Positions 1-9,152 are shown, counted from the first letter of the stretch. The stretch: DNA of 64,000 nt from Erwinia endophytica (GCF_009295515.1 NZ_RQVV01000013.1:23290-87289); one strand, 5' to 3'. Notes: a model not told the origin generated them from the letters alone. Numbers and translations are program-made.

Positions 1-71
1 TTTTTACTTTTAAATATCACTTGAGCTGTTTTTTATTTATTTTTGGAAATTATTGATTATATTTTTCCAAA

Positions 72-290
72 TCAAAACTCTATTATATTTTTAATTTCAA
101 TTTCTAATCCTTCGGCAAGAATAGCGATGACTTCCAGCGTCGGATTACGCAAACCACGTTCAATGCCACTGATATAAGTACGATCCAGTCCACATTTATG
201 TGCAAGTGCTTCTTGTGACAGGCCGGCCTGGAGCCTGAGAAACTTTACCCTTTTACCAAAAAGTATTTTTGTGGCATGCAATTTTTCCAT
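72..290 (-). CDS. XRE-family controller-type transcriptional regulator
   Basis: A 72-residue single-domain helix-turn-helix protein of the XRE (Cro/C1) family. The HTH spans roughly residues 12-66 and contains the LSQEALA and RTYISGIERG stretches shared by restriction-modification controller (C) proteins and other small XRE regulators. There is no second domain. Its own upstream region (312-338) carries two C-box-like operators, which is the typical arrangement for an autoregulated C protein. No methyltransferase or endonuclease gene is visible. The gene reads off the left side of the window, so a partner could lie beyond position 1. The immediate downstream 71 bases are very AT-rich with no clear start. 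Family assignment is firm; the controller role is inferred from the operator match. Confidence 0.8.
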   Translation of the reverse strand: MEKLHATKILFGKRVKFLRLQAGLSQEALAHKCGLDRTYISGIERGLRNPTLEVIAILAEGLEIEIKNIIEF

Positions 291-311
291 GCGTTCAGCA
301 TTGCGTTTTGC

Positions 312-338
312 AGTCTATTAGTCCACGGACTATTAGTC
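312..338. promoter_or_regulatory. Tandem C-box-like operators
   Basis: Two near-identical 11-bp imperfect palindromes of the form GACT-N3-AGTC lie side by side: GTCTATTAGTC at 313-323 and GACTATTAGTC at 328-338, separated by CACG. On the minus strand they precede the XRE gene by about 22-48 bases. This matches the OL/OR layout of R-M controller operators, where the protein first activates and then represses its own gene. Confidence 0.7.
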
Positions 339-367
339 ACATTTAAACAGCGTTATGGAATATTGGT

Positions 368-378
368 GACTTATAGTC
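368..378. promoter_or_regulatory. Single C-box-like operator upstream of the sfsB-like gene
   Basis: GACTTATAGTC is a third copy of the GACT-N3-AGTC motif, 42 bases before the start of the divergent Ner/SfsB-like gene. It suggests the XRE protein also controls that gene. The motif is visible directly; regulation is inferred. Confidence 0.55.
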
Positions 379-419
379 CACAATCAGGATCTTTTTTAAG
401 CTTCATGCTGAGATGAATT

Positions 420-635
420 ATGCGTAAACAGGATTGGCACCCCGCAGATATCATTGCGGGGCTGCGAAAAAAAGGAACTAATTTATCGGCATTGTCCCGT
501 GATTGCGGACTGGCATCTTCCACTTTAGCCAATGCATTGCGTCGCCCCTGGCCAAAGGGGGAAAAGTTGATTGCCGAGGCGCTGGACGAAAAGCCAGAAA
601 ATATCTGGCCGACACGCTATCAGAAGAAACGTTAG
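420..635 (+). CDS. sfsB: Ner/SfsB-type DNA-binding regulator
   Basis: A 71-residue helix-turn-helix protein of the Ner/Nlp (SfsB) family. The DWHPADIIAGLRKKGT start, the STLANAL recognition helix region and the RPWPKGE segment are characteristic. Members bind DNA as Mu Ner-like repressors; E. coli SfsB is linked to maltose gene expression. This copy ends soon after the conserved IWP-x-RY motif, so it lacks the C-terminal tail of the 92-residue E. coli protein. The neighbours (a controller-like XRE gene and pqqF) differ from the E. coli ispB-sfsB-murA setting, so it may be a second, mobile copy. A C-box-like site precedes it. Confidence 0.8.
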   Translation: MRKQDWHPADIIAGLRKKGTNLSALSRDCGLASSTLANALRRPWPKGEKLIAEALDEKPENIWPTRYQKKR

Positions 636-652
636 TGTCTGTTTACTGACGG

Positions 653-674
653 CGGAAAACCCCCTCGTTTTCCG
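653..674 (+). terminator. Candidate hairpin terminator after the sfsB-like gene
   Basis: Perfect 8-bp arms CGGAAAAC and GTTTTCCG surround a 6-base loop, 18 bases past the stop. The T-rich tail is interrupted, so termination strength is uncertain. Confidence 0.4.
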
Positions 675-866
675 GTGCCTTTGATTATTTCTGTCATGTC
701 TGACGGCCTGTGGTTGGCTTTGCTCTGCCAGCCATACGTACCGCCCTGCTGTGAAAACCGCTTAATGTCAGCAGGATAACCACGCCCTGCCTGGTCTGCG
801 TATGCGAAAATGGCGCTGCCAGAGGCGGAGTCGACTACCATACGGAATGTAATCGTTGCACAGGCA

Positions 867-3410
867 TCAGCACCGGGAGTGGGCAGGGGTGTTGCTCAGA
901 AGCCAGTAATGATGAGGATTTTCGCTTAAATATTGCAGCGCCTGACGTAAATTTGTCATTGAAATCTGTGGATAAATTTCCTGGGTTAATGGCGATATAG
1001 TCAGTTGATGATCCAGCCAGTGCTCCACACATTGCGCCGGATTACCGGCTGGCAGCACCGGCAGGGCATGTTGCAGGGCGCGTATTTTTTCCTGCAATTC
1101 TTCTGCGGATAAAGTGACGATAACCTCGGCCATTTCACCGATAAAAGCGCGGATGCAGTGATAAAGCTCCGTTGTCGGGATGGTGGGGGATTGCAGGGCA
1201 AACAGCAAACCAGCCTGGCCCGCGGTCTGGTGAAAACGGCAACTGACCACATAACCGATATTCTTTTCTACCCGCAATCGCTGGAAGAAGCGCGGGGCGA
1301 AAAGTGCTGCCAGCAACTGCCCTGTCGCCCGGGTTAATGGGCTAAACGTTGCCAGCGGGCAGAAGACAATCACCGCCGCATCGTGACTTTGTGTGGTAAA
1401 GGTGTATTCCTTACGGGCGGGTAATGCCGGCGTGTTGTTGGGGCGGTGAGCGTGCAAGGTGGCGGGAAAACGTGACAGCAAACGCGCCAATGCTTGATGC
1501 AATTCTCGATCACCACCATACAATGCCGCTTGCCATATGACCTCGCCGTCATCTTCTGTCGGGGACTGTAGCAGCGTTGGCAACTGGTTTAGCAGGCAGC
1601 GCACGGCGATATCACTGACAAGGGCCTGGCGGGTCTGACGATACAGTCGCTCGCTCTGGGCGATAGCCGCTGTCGGGGGGATGTTCAGCGCGGTCAGTAC
1701 TTTATCCAGGCTGAACAACAGTAATTCGCTGCTACCGCTGAGTTGTAGCAGCCAGATCCCCTGCTGCTGTGAAAAGTATAGCTCTCCGCCGTAGTGCTGG
1801 CACTCTGCCATGACCGGTTGCAGGGTGGCGGCGATTAGCGCGGCTTTGCGCGGTGCCAGTTGTTGGCCGGCAAACGGGCTGAGCAACAGCGTAGCCTCGC
1901 CGTTCGCCGGGAACGCCTGTAATGCGGTGGTCGCTACTGGCAGGGAAGGCAATGGCAGCGTGGCGCCAGGTTGGTGGAACGCCATGTTCGCCAGCACGTC
2001 GCCGTCACCGTGAGTTGACTGCCGGGGGGAGTGTGCATCCTGAGCGGCAGGCAGGAGCGGCCAGTCGATCGGGGCGGAACGCAGCGCAAAACCCTGGGCG
2101 TGGGTGACGGGGAGAGAGGCATCCGCTGTCAGCCACAGCCGAGTGGTGTTTTCCGGTGTCAACTGCGCCAGCAGCGTATGCCAGTTGTCCAGCCAGACTG
2201 GTGGATGTGCCGCGGAAGGAGGCGATATCGCCGTGGTGACCGGCGGAAATCCGAAGGCCAGCGCCCGTAGCTGGTCAAGAGGCGTCTGCCGGGCAAAGTG
2301 ACGTTGCGACAGACTGGCATAATGCGCTAACTGCTGCGGGGTCAGGTCAGCCAGGCATTGTCGCCAGCGGCGGAACACGGCCTCAATCTCGGCACATTGT
2401 TCACGGTGGGGAGCGCTGAGCTGAAACACCACACTTAGCAGCGATTGTTGCGGGCTACGGTAAGGCTCCCACAACTGAATGTCATGACATAATCCCAACG
2501 CCTGTAACGTAGAAAGCAGGCTGTTTGCCGCCGGGTCAGTCAGCAGTTCCCGTAATACCGACAGCATTGCTGGCGCGACCTGGGTCAGCGGAAAGCTCAA
2601 CAACAGTTGCTCAGCGGCGGGACTCTGTAGGGCAAAAGCGCGTTCAGCGCGCAGGATGAGTGGCGCTGGCGGCTGAACATCATTAACGGGGACGGCAGGG
2701 AGAGCGGATCCCGCCTCCTGCCCCACAACTGAGCGGGATGTTGAGGCCGTCGATACCGGGCTGAATGCCAGACCCAGAGTCTTCGCCAGCGCGGCCAGTT
2801 CGGCCATGGGGTGTGGGCCTTGTAGCCACAATCGTAAATGCGGCGCCCGGAAATAACACTGATGATATTGCTGTAATGCCTGACGCAACGCGGGAAGATC
2901 CTCGCCAAAGTGCGCCAGATTGCCCACGTGGAAATGGTGGAAAGGATGAGGAGCGACAAATGCCTGGCTGAGCGCGGCTTCACACCGTGTGGCGTTGTGG
3001 CTGGTCAGCATCTGGTATTCCGCGTCGATAACCCTGACTTCCTGTTCCACGGCGGCAGCGCTCAGCAGCGGTCTTGCCAGCATATCAACCAGTCTGTTGA
3101 GACCGTCAGCCAGCAGCGGAGGCGTTATCTCAAAGAACCACGCGGTTTGACTGGCCAGCGTGGTGGCATTCAGTCTGGCTCCTTGTGCTGGTGCCCAGGC
3201 CATCAAGCGTTGTTCGTCCTGAAATCCCTCGCTACCGGCAAACAGCACATGTTCCAGCAGATGTGCCAGACCTGGCCACTCAGTCGGTTCCTGATGGCTG
3301 CCTGCCGCCAGTTGGATCAGTGCCGCGGCTCGCGTGGCATACGGATCGTGGATCAGGGTGATACCTAATCCGTTCTCCAGCGTGAGGGACTGCTGATCTG
3401 GCGGGTTCAT
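867..3410 (-). CDS. pqqF: PqqF, M16-type peptidase of PQQ biosynthesis
   Basis: An 847-residue zinc peptidase of the insulinase/pitrilysin (M16) family. The inverted zinc motif HLLEH is at residues 50-54, with a downstream glutamate region typical of the family. PqqF, with PqqG in some organisms, trims the cross-linked PqqA peptide after PqqE has joined its Glu and Tyr. The protein is longer than the Klebsiella PqqF (about 760 residues), but both the active N-terminal half and the M16 C-terminal domain are present. It is the last gene of the pqq operon, starting 10 bases after pqqE stops. Confidence 0.93.
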   Translation of the reverse strand: MNPPDQQSLTLENGLGITLIHDPYATRAAALIQLAAGSHQEPTEWPGLAHLLEHVLFAGSEGFQDEQRLMAWAPAQGARLNATTLASQTAWFFEITPPLLADGLNRLVDMLARPLLSAAAVEQEVRVIDAEYQMLTSHNATRCEAALSQAFVAPHPFHHFHVGNLAHFGEDLPALRQALQQYHQCYFRAPHLRLWLQGPHPMAELAALAKTLGLAFSPVSTASTSRSVVGQEAGSALPAVPVNDVQPPAPLILRAERAFALQSPAAEQLLLSFPLTQVAPAMLSVLRELLTDPAANSLLSTLQALGLCHDIQLWEPYRSPQQSLLSVVFQLSAPHREQCAEIEAVFRRWRQCLADLTPQQLAHYASLSQRHFARQTPLDQLRALAFGFPPVTTAISPPSAAHPPVWLDNWHTLLAQLTPENTTRLWLTADASLPVTHAQGFALRSAPIDWPLLPAAQDAHSPRQSTHGDGDVLANMAFHQPGATLPLPSLPVATTALQAFPANGEATLLLSPFAGQQLAPRKAALIAATLQPVMAECQHYGGELYFSQQQGIWLLQLSGSSELLLFSLDKVLTALNIPPTAAIAQSERLYRQTRQALVSDIAVRCLLNQLPTLLQSPTEDDGEVIWQAALYGGDRELHQALARLLSRFPATLHAHRPNNTPALPARKEYTFTTQSHDAAVIVFCPLATFSPLTRATGQLLAALFAPRFFQRLRVEKNIGYVVSCRFHQTAGQAGLLFALQSPTIPTTELYHCIRAFIGEMAEVIVTLSAEELQEKIRALQHALPVLPAGNPAQCVEHWLDHQLTISPLTQEIYPQISMTNLRQALQYLSENPHHYWLLSNTPAHSRC

Positions 3411-3420
3411 TGGCGTGGGT

Positions 3421-4554
3421 TCAGACCTTGAAGATCAACTGAGAATTAACGCGGTTGCGAAATTGCAACTGGTCGATCTGGATATTGCTGCAATTGGCCT
3501 GTTGGCGTGCCTCAAGGATCTTGCCATGATGCGGCGATTTGCTGCATACCGGATCGGCGTTATCCGCATTGCCGGTCAGCATAAAGGCCTGACAGCGGCA
3601 ACCGCCAAAGTCCTGCTCTTTTTCATCGCAGGATCGACAAGGTTCCGGCATCCAGTCGACGCCGCGATATTTGTTAAAACCGAAGGACTCATACCAGATT
3701 TCCTGCAACGTGTGCTCCAGTACCGACGGGAATTGCACGGGTAACTGGCGGGCGCTGTGGCAGGGCAGGGCCATGCCTTCCGGGGTGACGCTGAGAAAGA
3801 TCGCCCCCCATCCGCCCATACAGCCTTTGGGCCGCTCTTCGTAATAGTCTGGCGTGACGAACAGCAGGTTAGCCAGATTACTGCTGGCGCTCATTTTTTC
3901 CCGATAGCGCTGCACCACTGCTTCCGCCTGGGCAATTTGCTCGCGGGTGGGCAGCAGACCTTCCCGGTTTAGCTGTGCCCAGCCATAAAACTGACAGGTC
4001 GCCAGCTCAACGTCATCGGCTTCCAGCTCAATAGACAGGTCGATAATACGATCAATTTGATCAATGTTATGCCGGTGCAGTACGAAGTTCAGCACCATCG
4101 GGTAGCCATGTGCTTTTACCGCTTTGGCCATCGCCAGCTTTTGTTGGAAGGCTTTTTGCGAGCCAGCCAGGGCGGCGTTCAGCGTTTCATCGCTGGCCTG
4201 AAAGCTAATCTGGATATGATCCAGTCCAGCTTGTGCGAAGGTATCGATCTTTTTCTCGGTCAGGCCGATACCGGAGGTGATCAGATTGGTATAAAAACCC
4301 AATTCGCGCGCCGCCCGGATCAGATCAGGCAGATCTTTACGCACCAGAGGCTCGCCGCCAGAAAAGCCCAGTTGTACGGCACCCATCTGGCGGGCCTGTT
4401 TAAAGACCTCGATCCACTGCGCAGTGCTCAGCTCTTTTTCTTGCTGAGCAAAATCCAGCGGGTTGGAGCAGTACGGACACTGCAATGGACAGCGGTAGGT
4501 CAGTTCCGCCAACAACCACAATGGCGGGTTAATCTGAGGTTTAAGCTGGTTCAC
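3421..4554 (-). CDS. pqqE: PqqE, radical SAM PqqA cross-linking enzyme
   Basis: A 377-residue radical SAM/SPASM protein. The CxxxCxxC motif that ligates the SAM [4Fe-4S] cluster is at Cys22, Cys26 and Cys29. The GGEP motif follows, and a cysteine-rich C-terminal SPASM region carries the auxiliary clusters. PqqE forms the carbon-carbon bond between the Glu and Tyr side chains of PqqA while PqqD presents the peptide. Its start overlaps the end of pqqD by 14 bases, indicating translational coupling. Confidence 0.96.
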   Translation of the reverse strand: MNQLKPQINPPLWLLAELTYRCPLQCPYCSNPLDFAQQEKELSTAQWIEVFKQARQMGAVQLGFSGGEPLVRKDLPDLIRAARELGFYTNLITSGIGLTEKKIDTFAQAGLDHIQISFQASDETLNAALAGSQKAFQQKLAMAKAVKAHGYPMVLNFVLHRHNIDQIDRIIDLSIELEADDVELATCQFYGWAQLNREGLLPTREQIAQAEAVVQRYREKMSASSNLANLLFVTPDYYEERPKGCMGGWGAIFLSVTPEGMALPCHSARQLPVQFPSVLEHTLQEIWYESFGFNKYRGVDWMPEPCRSCDEKEQDFGGCRCQAFMLTGNADNADPVCSKSPHHGKILEARQQANCSNIQIDQLQFRNRVNSQLIFKV

Positions 4555-4825
4555 GGAAAATTATCCACTTTTGTTCAAAAGCCTGGCCGAAGAATGCCTT
4601 CACATCGTCGTCCACTCCGCCGGCATCCGGGAATGCCACGTTCAGTTCAGCGATGAGCGCGGCCACCGGGCGCACGCCATCCACCCGTTGCAGGATGGCG
4701 GCGGCACTCTCATTCAGTTTAGCCATGCCTTCCGGATAGAGGATCACATGGCAGTTCTGCGTCGCTTCCCATTGCAGGCGGTAGCCGCGACGAAAAGCCG
4801 GAATATGCTGGTCGTTAATCTCCAT
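4541..4825 (-). CDS. pqqD: PqqD, PqqA peptide chaperone
   Basis: A 94-residue PqqD/RRE-fold protein, the expected family length. It binds the PqqA precursor and delivers it to PqqE. The [10 protein letters not shown] and YPEGMAKLN segments are typical. It shares one base with the end of pqqC and overlaps pqqE by 14 bases, so pqqC-D-E are tightly packed. PqqD and PqqE are separate genes here, not fused as in some methylotrophs. Confidence 0.95.
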   Translation of the reverse strand: MEINDQHIPAFRRGYRLQWEATQNCHVILYPEGMAKLNESAAAILQRVDGVRPVAALIAELNVAFPDAGGVDDDVKAFFGQAFEQKWIIFREPA

Positions 4826-5598
4826 TACAGCAGCCTCTGATGATGCCAGACCACCTGGTCGGTCACGGTGTGATAAGGCGGACGGTGCAGCTCATAGGCC
4901 ATGCTCATCGCATCCAGCATGCTCCACAAAATATCCAGCTTGAACTGCAGAATTTGCAGCATGCGCTGTTGTTTCTCGACTGTGGTGCAGTAGGCTTTCG
5001 CCAGCGCCAGACCGTGTTCAACATCACGACGGGCCTGGCTCAGACGGCTGCGGAAATAGTCGTAGCCTGCCGCTTCAATCCACGGGTAATGCTGCGGCCA
5101 GCCATCCAGCCGCGCCTGATGGATTTGCGGGGCGAACAGCTCAGTCAGTGAGCTACAGGCCGCTTCCTGCCAGACGGCGCGACGGGCAAAGTTGACGTAG
5201 GCATCCACCGCAAAACGCACGCCGGGCAGTACCATCTCTTCCGACAGCAGTCTTTTACGATCCAGTCCCACGGCTTCACCCAGCCGCAGCCAGGCTTCAA
5301 TACCGCCTTCGTTATCTGCGTGTCCATCGTGATCGAGAATACGTTGCACCCATTTACGCCGGGTTTGTGGGTCCGGACAGTTGGCCATAATCGCAGCGTC
5401 TTTCAGCGGGATACTGGTCTGGTAATAGAAACGGTTTGCCACCCAACCCTGGATTTGCTGGCGGTTAGCCTGCCCGTTGTGCATCGCAATGTGGTATGGA
5501 TGATGGATATGGTAATAAGCGCCCCGGGCGCGCAACGCCTGCTCGAACGCCTCAGGCGTCATCAGTTCTGCCGTCATGGTGTCTGGCTTCATCTTCAT
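4825..5598 (-). CDS. pqqC: PqqC, pyrroloquinoline-quinone synthase
   Basis: PqqC is a haem-oxygenase-fold, cofactor-free oxidase that carries out the final eight-electron ring closure to PQQ. The sequence contains the conserved [17 protein letters not shown] and [14 protein letters not shown] segments. The frame is open from an upstream TTG at 5613 that overlaps pqqB. I place the start at the first ATG (5598, 257 residues); ATG at 5577 (250 residues) matches the usual family length best. The gene lies immediately after pqqB. Confidence 0.93.
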   Translation of the reverse strand: MKMKPDTMTAELMTPEAFEQALRARGAYYHIHHPYHIAMHNGQANRQQIQGWVANRFYYQTSIPLKDAAIMANCPDPQTRRKWVQRILDHDGHADNEGGIEAWLRLGEAVGLDRKRLLSEEMVLPGVRFAVDAYVNFARRAVWQEAACSSLTELFAPQIHQARLDGWPQHYPWIEAAGYDYFRSRLSQARRDVEHGLALAKAYCTTVEKQQRMLQILQFKLDILWSMLDAMSMAYELHRPPYHTVTDQVVWHHQRLL

Positions 5599-5602
5599 CT
5601 CA

Positions 5603-6514
5603 CTAAAGGTCAATTTGCATCCCGTCCCAACTGACTTCGATTCCGGCTTGCGTCAGCGCCTGACGTTCAGCCGACTCTTCGTCAAGGATCGGGTTGGTGT
5701 TATTGATATGAATCAGGATTTTGCGTTCCGCCGGCAGTGAGGACAGCAGCGCTATCAGTCCCTGTTCCTCCGCCAGCGCCAGGTGCCCCATATCTCTGCC
5801 AGTATGGTGTCCAACGCCGGTGGTCTCCATCTCGTTATCCTGCCAGAGCGTACCGTCAATCAGCAGACAGTCGGCACGGCGTAACCAGCCCATCAGCGCG
5901 CGGTCTGTTTCGCCCAGACCCGGCGCATACAGCAGGGTTTTACCGTTACGGCTATCTTCGATAAACAGCGCGACGTTATGGCCAGGCAGCGGTTTATTGC
6001 GGTACTGCGAATAGGGCGGCGCGTTGCTGAGCAGCGGGATAGCCGTGAACTTCAACGCGGGACAGACGGCGACAGAGAAAGGTTCTCCGGGCTGGATGGG
6101 ATGATGGACCAGGCCACCATTCCAGTGACTGAGCAGGTTGAAAATCGGGAAACCCGTGGTCAGGTCATCGTGCACTTCCGACGTACACCATACCTGATGC
6201 GGACAACCTTCGCGCAGACTTAGCAGACCGGTGGTATGGTCTATCTGGCTGTCGGTCAGGATAATCGAGCCAATCCCGGTGCCACGTAGCACGCCTTTTT
6301 TGTTCAGCGCAGGCGTGGCGGCAATCTGATGCGCGATATCCGGCGAAGCGTTGCACAGGACAAAGTCGATGCCATTATCACTGATGGCGATCGAAGACTG
6401 GGTGCGCGCGGAGGCTTTTATGGTGCCGTTACGCACGCCCTGACAGTTTCTGCAGTTGCAGTTCCACTGAGGGAAACCGCCACCCGCTGCAGAACCGAGC
6501 ACGTTAATCTGCAT
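5603..6514 (-). CDS. pqqB: PqqB, metallo-beta-lactamase-fold PQQ biosynthesis protein
   Basis: A 303-residue protein of the metallo-beta-lactamase superfamily with the diagnostic N-terminus [19 protein letters not shown] and a cysteine-rich metal site (CNCRNC). PqqB is an iron-dependent hydroxylase that adds oxygen to the tyrosine of the processed Glu-Tyr dipeptide; older work proposed a transport role. It is the first gene after the pqqA hairpin. Confidence 0.95.
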   Translation of the reverse strand: MQINVLGSAAGGGFPQWNCNCRNCQGVRNGTIKASARTQSSIAISDNGIDFVLCNASPDIAHQIAATPALNKKGVLRGTGIGSIILTDSQIDHTTGLLSLREGCPHQVWCTSEVHDDLTTGFPIFNLLSHWNGGLVHHPIQPGEPFSVAVCPALKFTAIPLLSNAPPYSQYRNKPLPGHNVALFIEDSRNGKTLLYAPGLGETDRALMGWLRRADCLLIDGTLWQDNEMETTGVGHHTGRDMGHLALAEEQGLIALLSSLPAERKILIHINNTNPILDEESAERQALTQAGIEVSWDGMQIDL

Positions 6515-6543
6515 GTGTAGACCAGGCTAAGAAATAAAAGAAA

Positions 6544-6563
6544 ATGCCCACTGTTGTGGGCAT
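6544..6563 (-). terminator. Hairpin between pqqA and pqqB (attenuating terminator)
   Basis: Perfect 8-bp arms ATGCCCAC/GTGGGCAT with a 4-base loop lie 7 bases after the pqqA stop. On the minus strand a T-rich tail follows. Partial termination here would give the excess of pqqA message over pqqB-F known from other pqq operons. Confidence 0.7.
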
Positions 6564-6569
6564 AAGGGA

Positions 6570-6641
6570 TTAGCGGTTAGAGATGTACAGCGTTACTTCT
6601 AAGCCCAGGCGTAAATCAACAAATTCAGGTTTAGTCCACAT
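6570..6641 (-). CDS. pqqA: PqqA, PQQ precursor peptide
   Basis: A 23-residue ribosomal peptide with the substrate motif Glu-x3-Tyr (E15 and Y19 in [10 protein letters not shown]). These two side chains supply all the carbon and nitrogen of PQQ. The start has a strong Shine-Dalgarno sequence (GAGGAG on the minus strand at 6651-6656). It is too short for ordinary ORF calling. It begins the pqqABCDEF operon. Confidence 0.96.
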   Translation of the reverse strand: MWTKPEFVDLRLGLEVTLYISNR

Positions 6642-6703
6642 GGTAAAACTCCTCTTGTTATTAACAAATGTCTGCCGTTAAGTTCGGCAGGTAATCAGCT
6701 TAT

Positions 6704-6742
6704 TGTCAAATATCGACGATTTGGCGGCGCAAATGTTGCGCC
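6704..6742 (-). promoter_or_regulatory. Candidate pqqA promoter region
   Basis: A consensus -35 TTGACA is read on the minus strand at 6709-6704, but no convincing -10 hexamer follows at the right spacing. Just upstream is a perfect inverted repeat, GGCGCAA-ATG-TTGCGCC (6726-6742), which could be an operator. The repeat is plain; its function is inferred. Confidence 0.35.
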
Positions 6743-6804
6743 TATGTCACATCGAGGTCAACCCTGTAAGCCGCAGGAATGAGAGATAATGAAACGTCAT
6801 GCGC

Positions 6805-7854
6805 TCATTCTCCCCATGTTTTTTTCAGTACCTGTAGCCAGTTACGCCAGCAGATTTTTTCAATCAGCCTGGTGGAATAACCTGCTGAGGCCATGGCGTC
6901 GACCAGACGCGGTAACCCGGCAACATCGCCCAGTTCATTCGGCACGCTGATGCCATCGAAATCCGATCCCAGCCCGACGTGGTCTTCACCCAGCTTATCG
7001 ATCAGGGCATCCAGATGACGGACAATCTCGCTGAGCGGGGTATTCTGGTCGCGTTTACCATCGGCGCGCAGAAACGCGTTGCCGAAGTTAACACCCACCA
7101 GCCCTTTGCTTTCAGCAATCGCCTGTAACTGGCGGTCCGTCAGATTACGTGGCTGTGGGCACAACGCATGCACGTTGGAATGGCTGGCGACCAGCGGCGC
7201 GGTACTGTGTTCCGCGGTCTGCCAGAAGGCTTGCTCATTCATATGGGAAAGATCGATCAGCAATTTTTTCTGATTACAGACCCGCAGTAGATTCAGGCCG
7301 GCGGGAGTCAGCCCTTCGCCGCTGTCTGGTGAACAGGGAAAATCACCCGTGACGCCGGTGCCAAACACATTCCGCAGGTTCCACAACGGCCCGATACTGC
7401 GCAATCCAGCGGCTACCCAGCTATCTAACTGACTGCATTCTGCGTCCAGCGCTTCAGCGCCTTCAATATGCAGCACCATGGCCAGCACTCCCTGCGCGAT
7501 GCACTGTTCGATTTCACCCGCGCTACGGCAGATGCGGGCCTGACCAGCAGACTGCGCGGCAATGCGATGCAACAGGGCTATTTGCGCCTCAGTAATCGCC
7601 AGCGGGCAGTGCTGCTCTTCGCGGTACGCGGCGTTATGCTGCTTAGCATACTGCGCTGGCGGGACAAAAACGGCGAATAAGCCACCCGCAAAACCGCCCC
7701 GGCGCATCCGCGCCATATCCAGATGTCCACTCAGTGAGCCGTGGAGAAAATCGGTCATGGCAGCATCCGTCGACGGTTGCAACCATAGCCGCAGCAGCAC
7801 GTCGTTATGTCCGTCAAAGACAGGAAAGGGAGCAACAGAGGGTATCGGGATCAT
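6805..7854 (-). CDS. M19-family (renal dipeptidase-like) dipeptidase
   Basis: A 349-residue membrane dipeptidase/peptidase M19 homologue. The first metal motif HND (in FDGHNDVLLRLW, near residue 15), a metal-ligand Glu in LHIEGAEAL and His residues in VASHSNVHA and IDLSHMNE are all present. The family cleaves dipeptides, including D-amino-acid-containing ones, with two zinc ions. The gene is upstream of pqqA on the same strand but about 160 bases away. M19 genes recur near pqq operons and could help process PqqA-derived peptides; that role is only an inference. No signal peptide is evident, so it is probably cytoplasmic. Confidence 0.87.
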   Translation of the reverse strand: MIPIPSVAPFPVFDGHNDVLLRLWLQPSTDAAMTDFLHGSLSGHLDMARMRRGGFAGGLFAVFVPPAQYAKQHNAAYREEQHCPLAITEAQIALLHRIAAQSAGQARICRSAGEIEQCIAQGVLAMVLHIEGAEALDAECSQLDSWVAAGLRSIGPLWNLRNVFGTGVTGDFPCSPDSGEGLTPAGLNLLRVCNQKKLLIDLSHMNEQAFWQTAEHSTAPLVASHSNVHALCPQPRNLTDRQLQAIAESKGLVGVNFGNAFLRADGKRDQNTPLSEIVRHLDALIDKLGEDHVGLGSDFDGISVPNELGDVAGLPRLVDAMASAGYSTRLIEKICWRNWLQVLKKTWGE

Positions 7855-8209
7855 CGGCTCAAGATTGTCGGTTATTATGAATCAAAAGGTTCATTATGGC
7901 ATTAATAATAGCCTAAAGCGTGCTGATGGCGCCCCGCTAAAAAGTGCGGTGAAAAGTAAAGATAGCGCCAGAACAGTGGATAAATGTTACGACAGACTGA
8001 TACTTTCCCGGCATTTTTCATCTTACCAGCGTGCTGCTGACGTGAGCCGGTTCCGCCTACCTGACGGGTAACCCCCTGAGGGCTGTTTGCCGGGCGCCAT
8101 CCCTTGTCGGAAACCAAAAACATTTTTAGCGGTTTTACCCTGTAACTGGAATGACTCAGGGTGTAGATTATCGTCATATCATTAACTATATAACGATGAG
8201 TTTCCAACG
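7855..8209. other. 355-base intergenic region
   Basis: This divergent promoter region lies between the dipeptidase gene and the oxyanion transporter. Apart from the ModE-like operator at its right end I see no gene; short frames here lack ribosome binding sites. Confidence 0.6.
8172..8195. promoter_or_regulatory. ModE-like operator
   Basis: CGTCATAT-N8-ATATAACG is a 24-bp inverted repeat with one mismatch between arms. It has the arm sequence and spacing of the E. coli modA operator bound by molybdate-loaded ModE. It ends 14 bases before the binding-protein start, a position suited to repression when molybdate or tungstate is plentiful. Confidence 0.7.
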
Positions 8210-9151
8210 ATGTTTGATTTGAAAATATTGAATCCGATCCGCCTGGCAGGAACGGTTGTCGTACTGTTTGCGCTGTCCTCCCCGGTGGTCCATGCCGCGG
8301 AGGATTTTCGCGTCACTTATGCCGGTTCGATGGGCGTGGTAATGGACAAAGCCCTCGGTCCGGCTTTTGCCAAAGCCAACCAGGTGAATTATCAGGGCCA
8401 GGGGCAGGGGGCATATGGGATGGCTAATCTGCTGGCCAGCAAAAAAGTGGTGGCGGATGTGTTTGTTTCTATCACTCCCGGGCCAATAGCCGTGTTGCAA
8501 AAAGCGGGGCTGGTGGATAAAGCCGTGCCGGTCGCCAGCACCAGCATGGTGATTGCTTATAACCCGAAAGGAAAATACGCCGGGGCTTTTAATGCCATTC
8601 GTGACCATAGACCAGGTGCGCAGCCGTGGTGGCAAGTGTTGCAAACCCCCTCACTGCGTTTTGGTCGTACCGATCCGGCGACAGATCCTCAGGGGCAGAA
8701 CATCATTTTCACCATGATGCTGGCCAGCCGTTATTATCAACAGCCGGGCCTGGCGGAAAAGATTCTGGGCGAAACGCAAAACCCACAGCAGGTGTTCGCG
8801 GAAGGTGGCCTGCTGACACGGCTGGAGGCGGGACAGATTGACGCTTCTTCTGGTTATGAGAGCGCCACCCGTTCTGCGCATCTGCCTTATATCACCCTGC
8901 CGGATGAAATTAATCTGAGCAATCCTGACATGGATGCTGACTGGTACAGCAAAGTGAGCTTTGACATCACTGATGCCAAAGGTCAGAAAAAAACGCTGCA
9001 CACTCAACCGCTGGTGTTCTACGCCGCAGTGCTGAAAAATGCCCCACATCCGGAACTGGCGCAGAAGTTTGTCCAGTTTATGCAGAGCAAAGCGGGTCAG
9101 GCACTGTTTGAGAAAAACGGTTACGGCGCGCCAAAAGGCGGGGCAATGTAA
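8210..9151 (+). CDS. Tungstate/molybdate-type ABC transporter substrate-binding protein
   Basis: A 313-residue periplasmic binding protein with a signal peptide (about residues 1-29, ending VVHA/AED). The YAGSMG start of the mature domain, the ADVFVS segment and the DPATDPQGQN motif resemble WtpA/ModA-type oxyanion binders. It would capture tungstate or molybdate in the periplasm and deliver it to the permease encoded next. The ModE-like operator directly upstream supports an oxyanion substrate. The exact ligand cannot be set from sequence. The next gene follows after one base. Confidence 0.85.
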   Translation: MFDLKILNPIRLAGTVVVLFALSSPVVHAAEDFRVTYAGSMGVVMDKALGPAFAKANQVNYQGQGQGAYGMANLLASKKVVADVFVSITPGPIAVLQKAGLVDKAVPVASTSMVIAYNPKGKYAGAFNAIRDHRPGAQPWWQVLQTPSLRFGRTDPATDPQGQNIIFTMMLASRYYQQPGLAEKILGETQNPQQVFAEGGLLTRLEAGQIDASSGYESATRSAHLPYITLPDEINLSNPDMDADWYSKVSFDITDAKGQKKTLHTQPLVFYAAVLKNAPHPELAQKFVQFMQSKAGQALFEKNGYGAPKGGAM

Positions 9152-9152
9152 A

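Noticed and set aside
7902..8207. Minus-strand 101-codon frame upstream of the oxyanion transporter
   Set aside because: No ribosome binding site or domain; it covers the ModE-like operator and promoter region.
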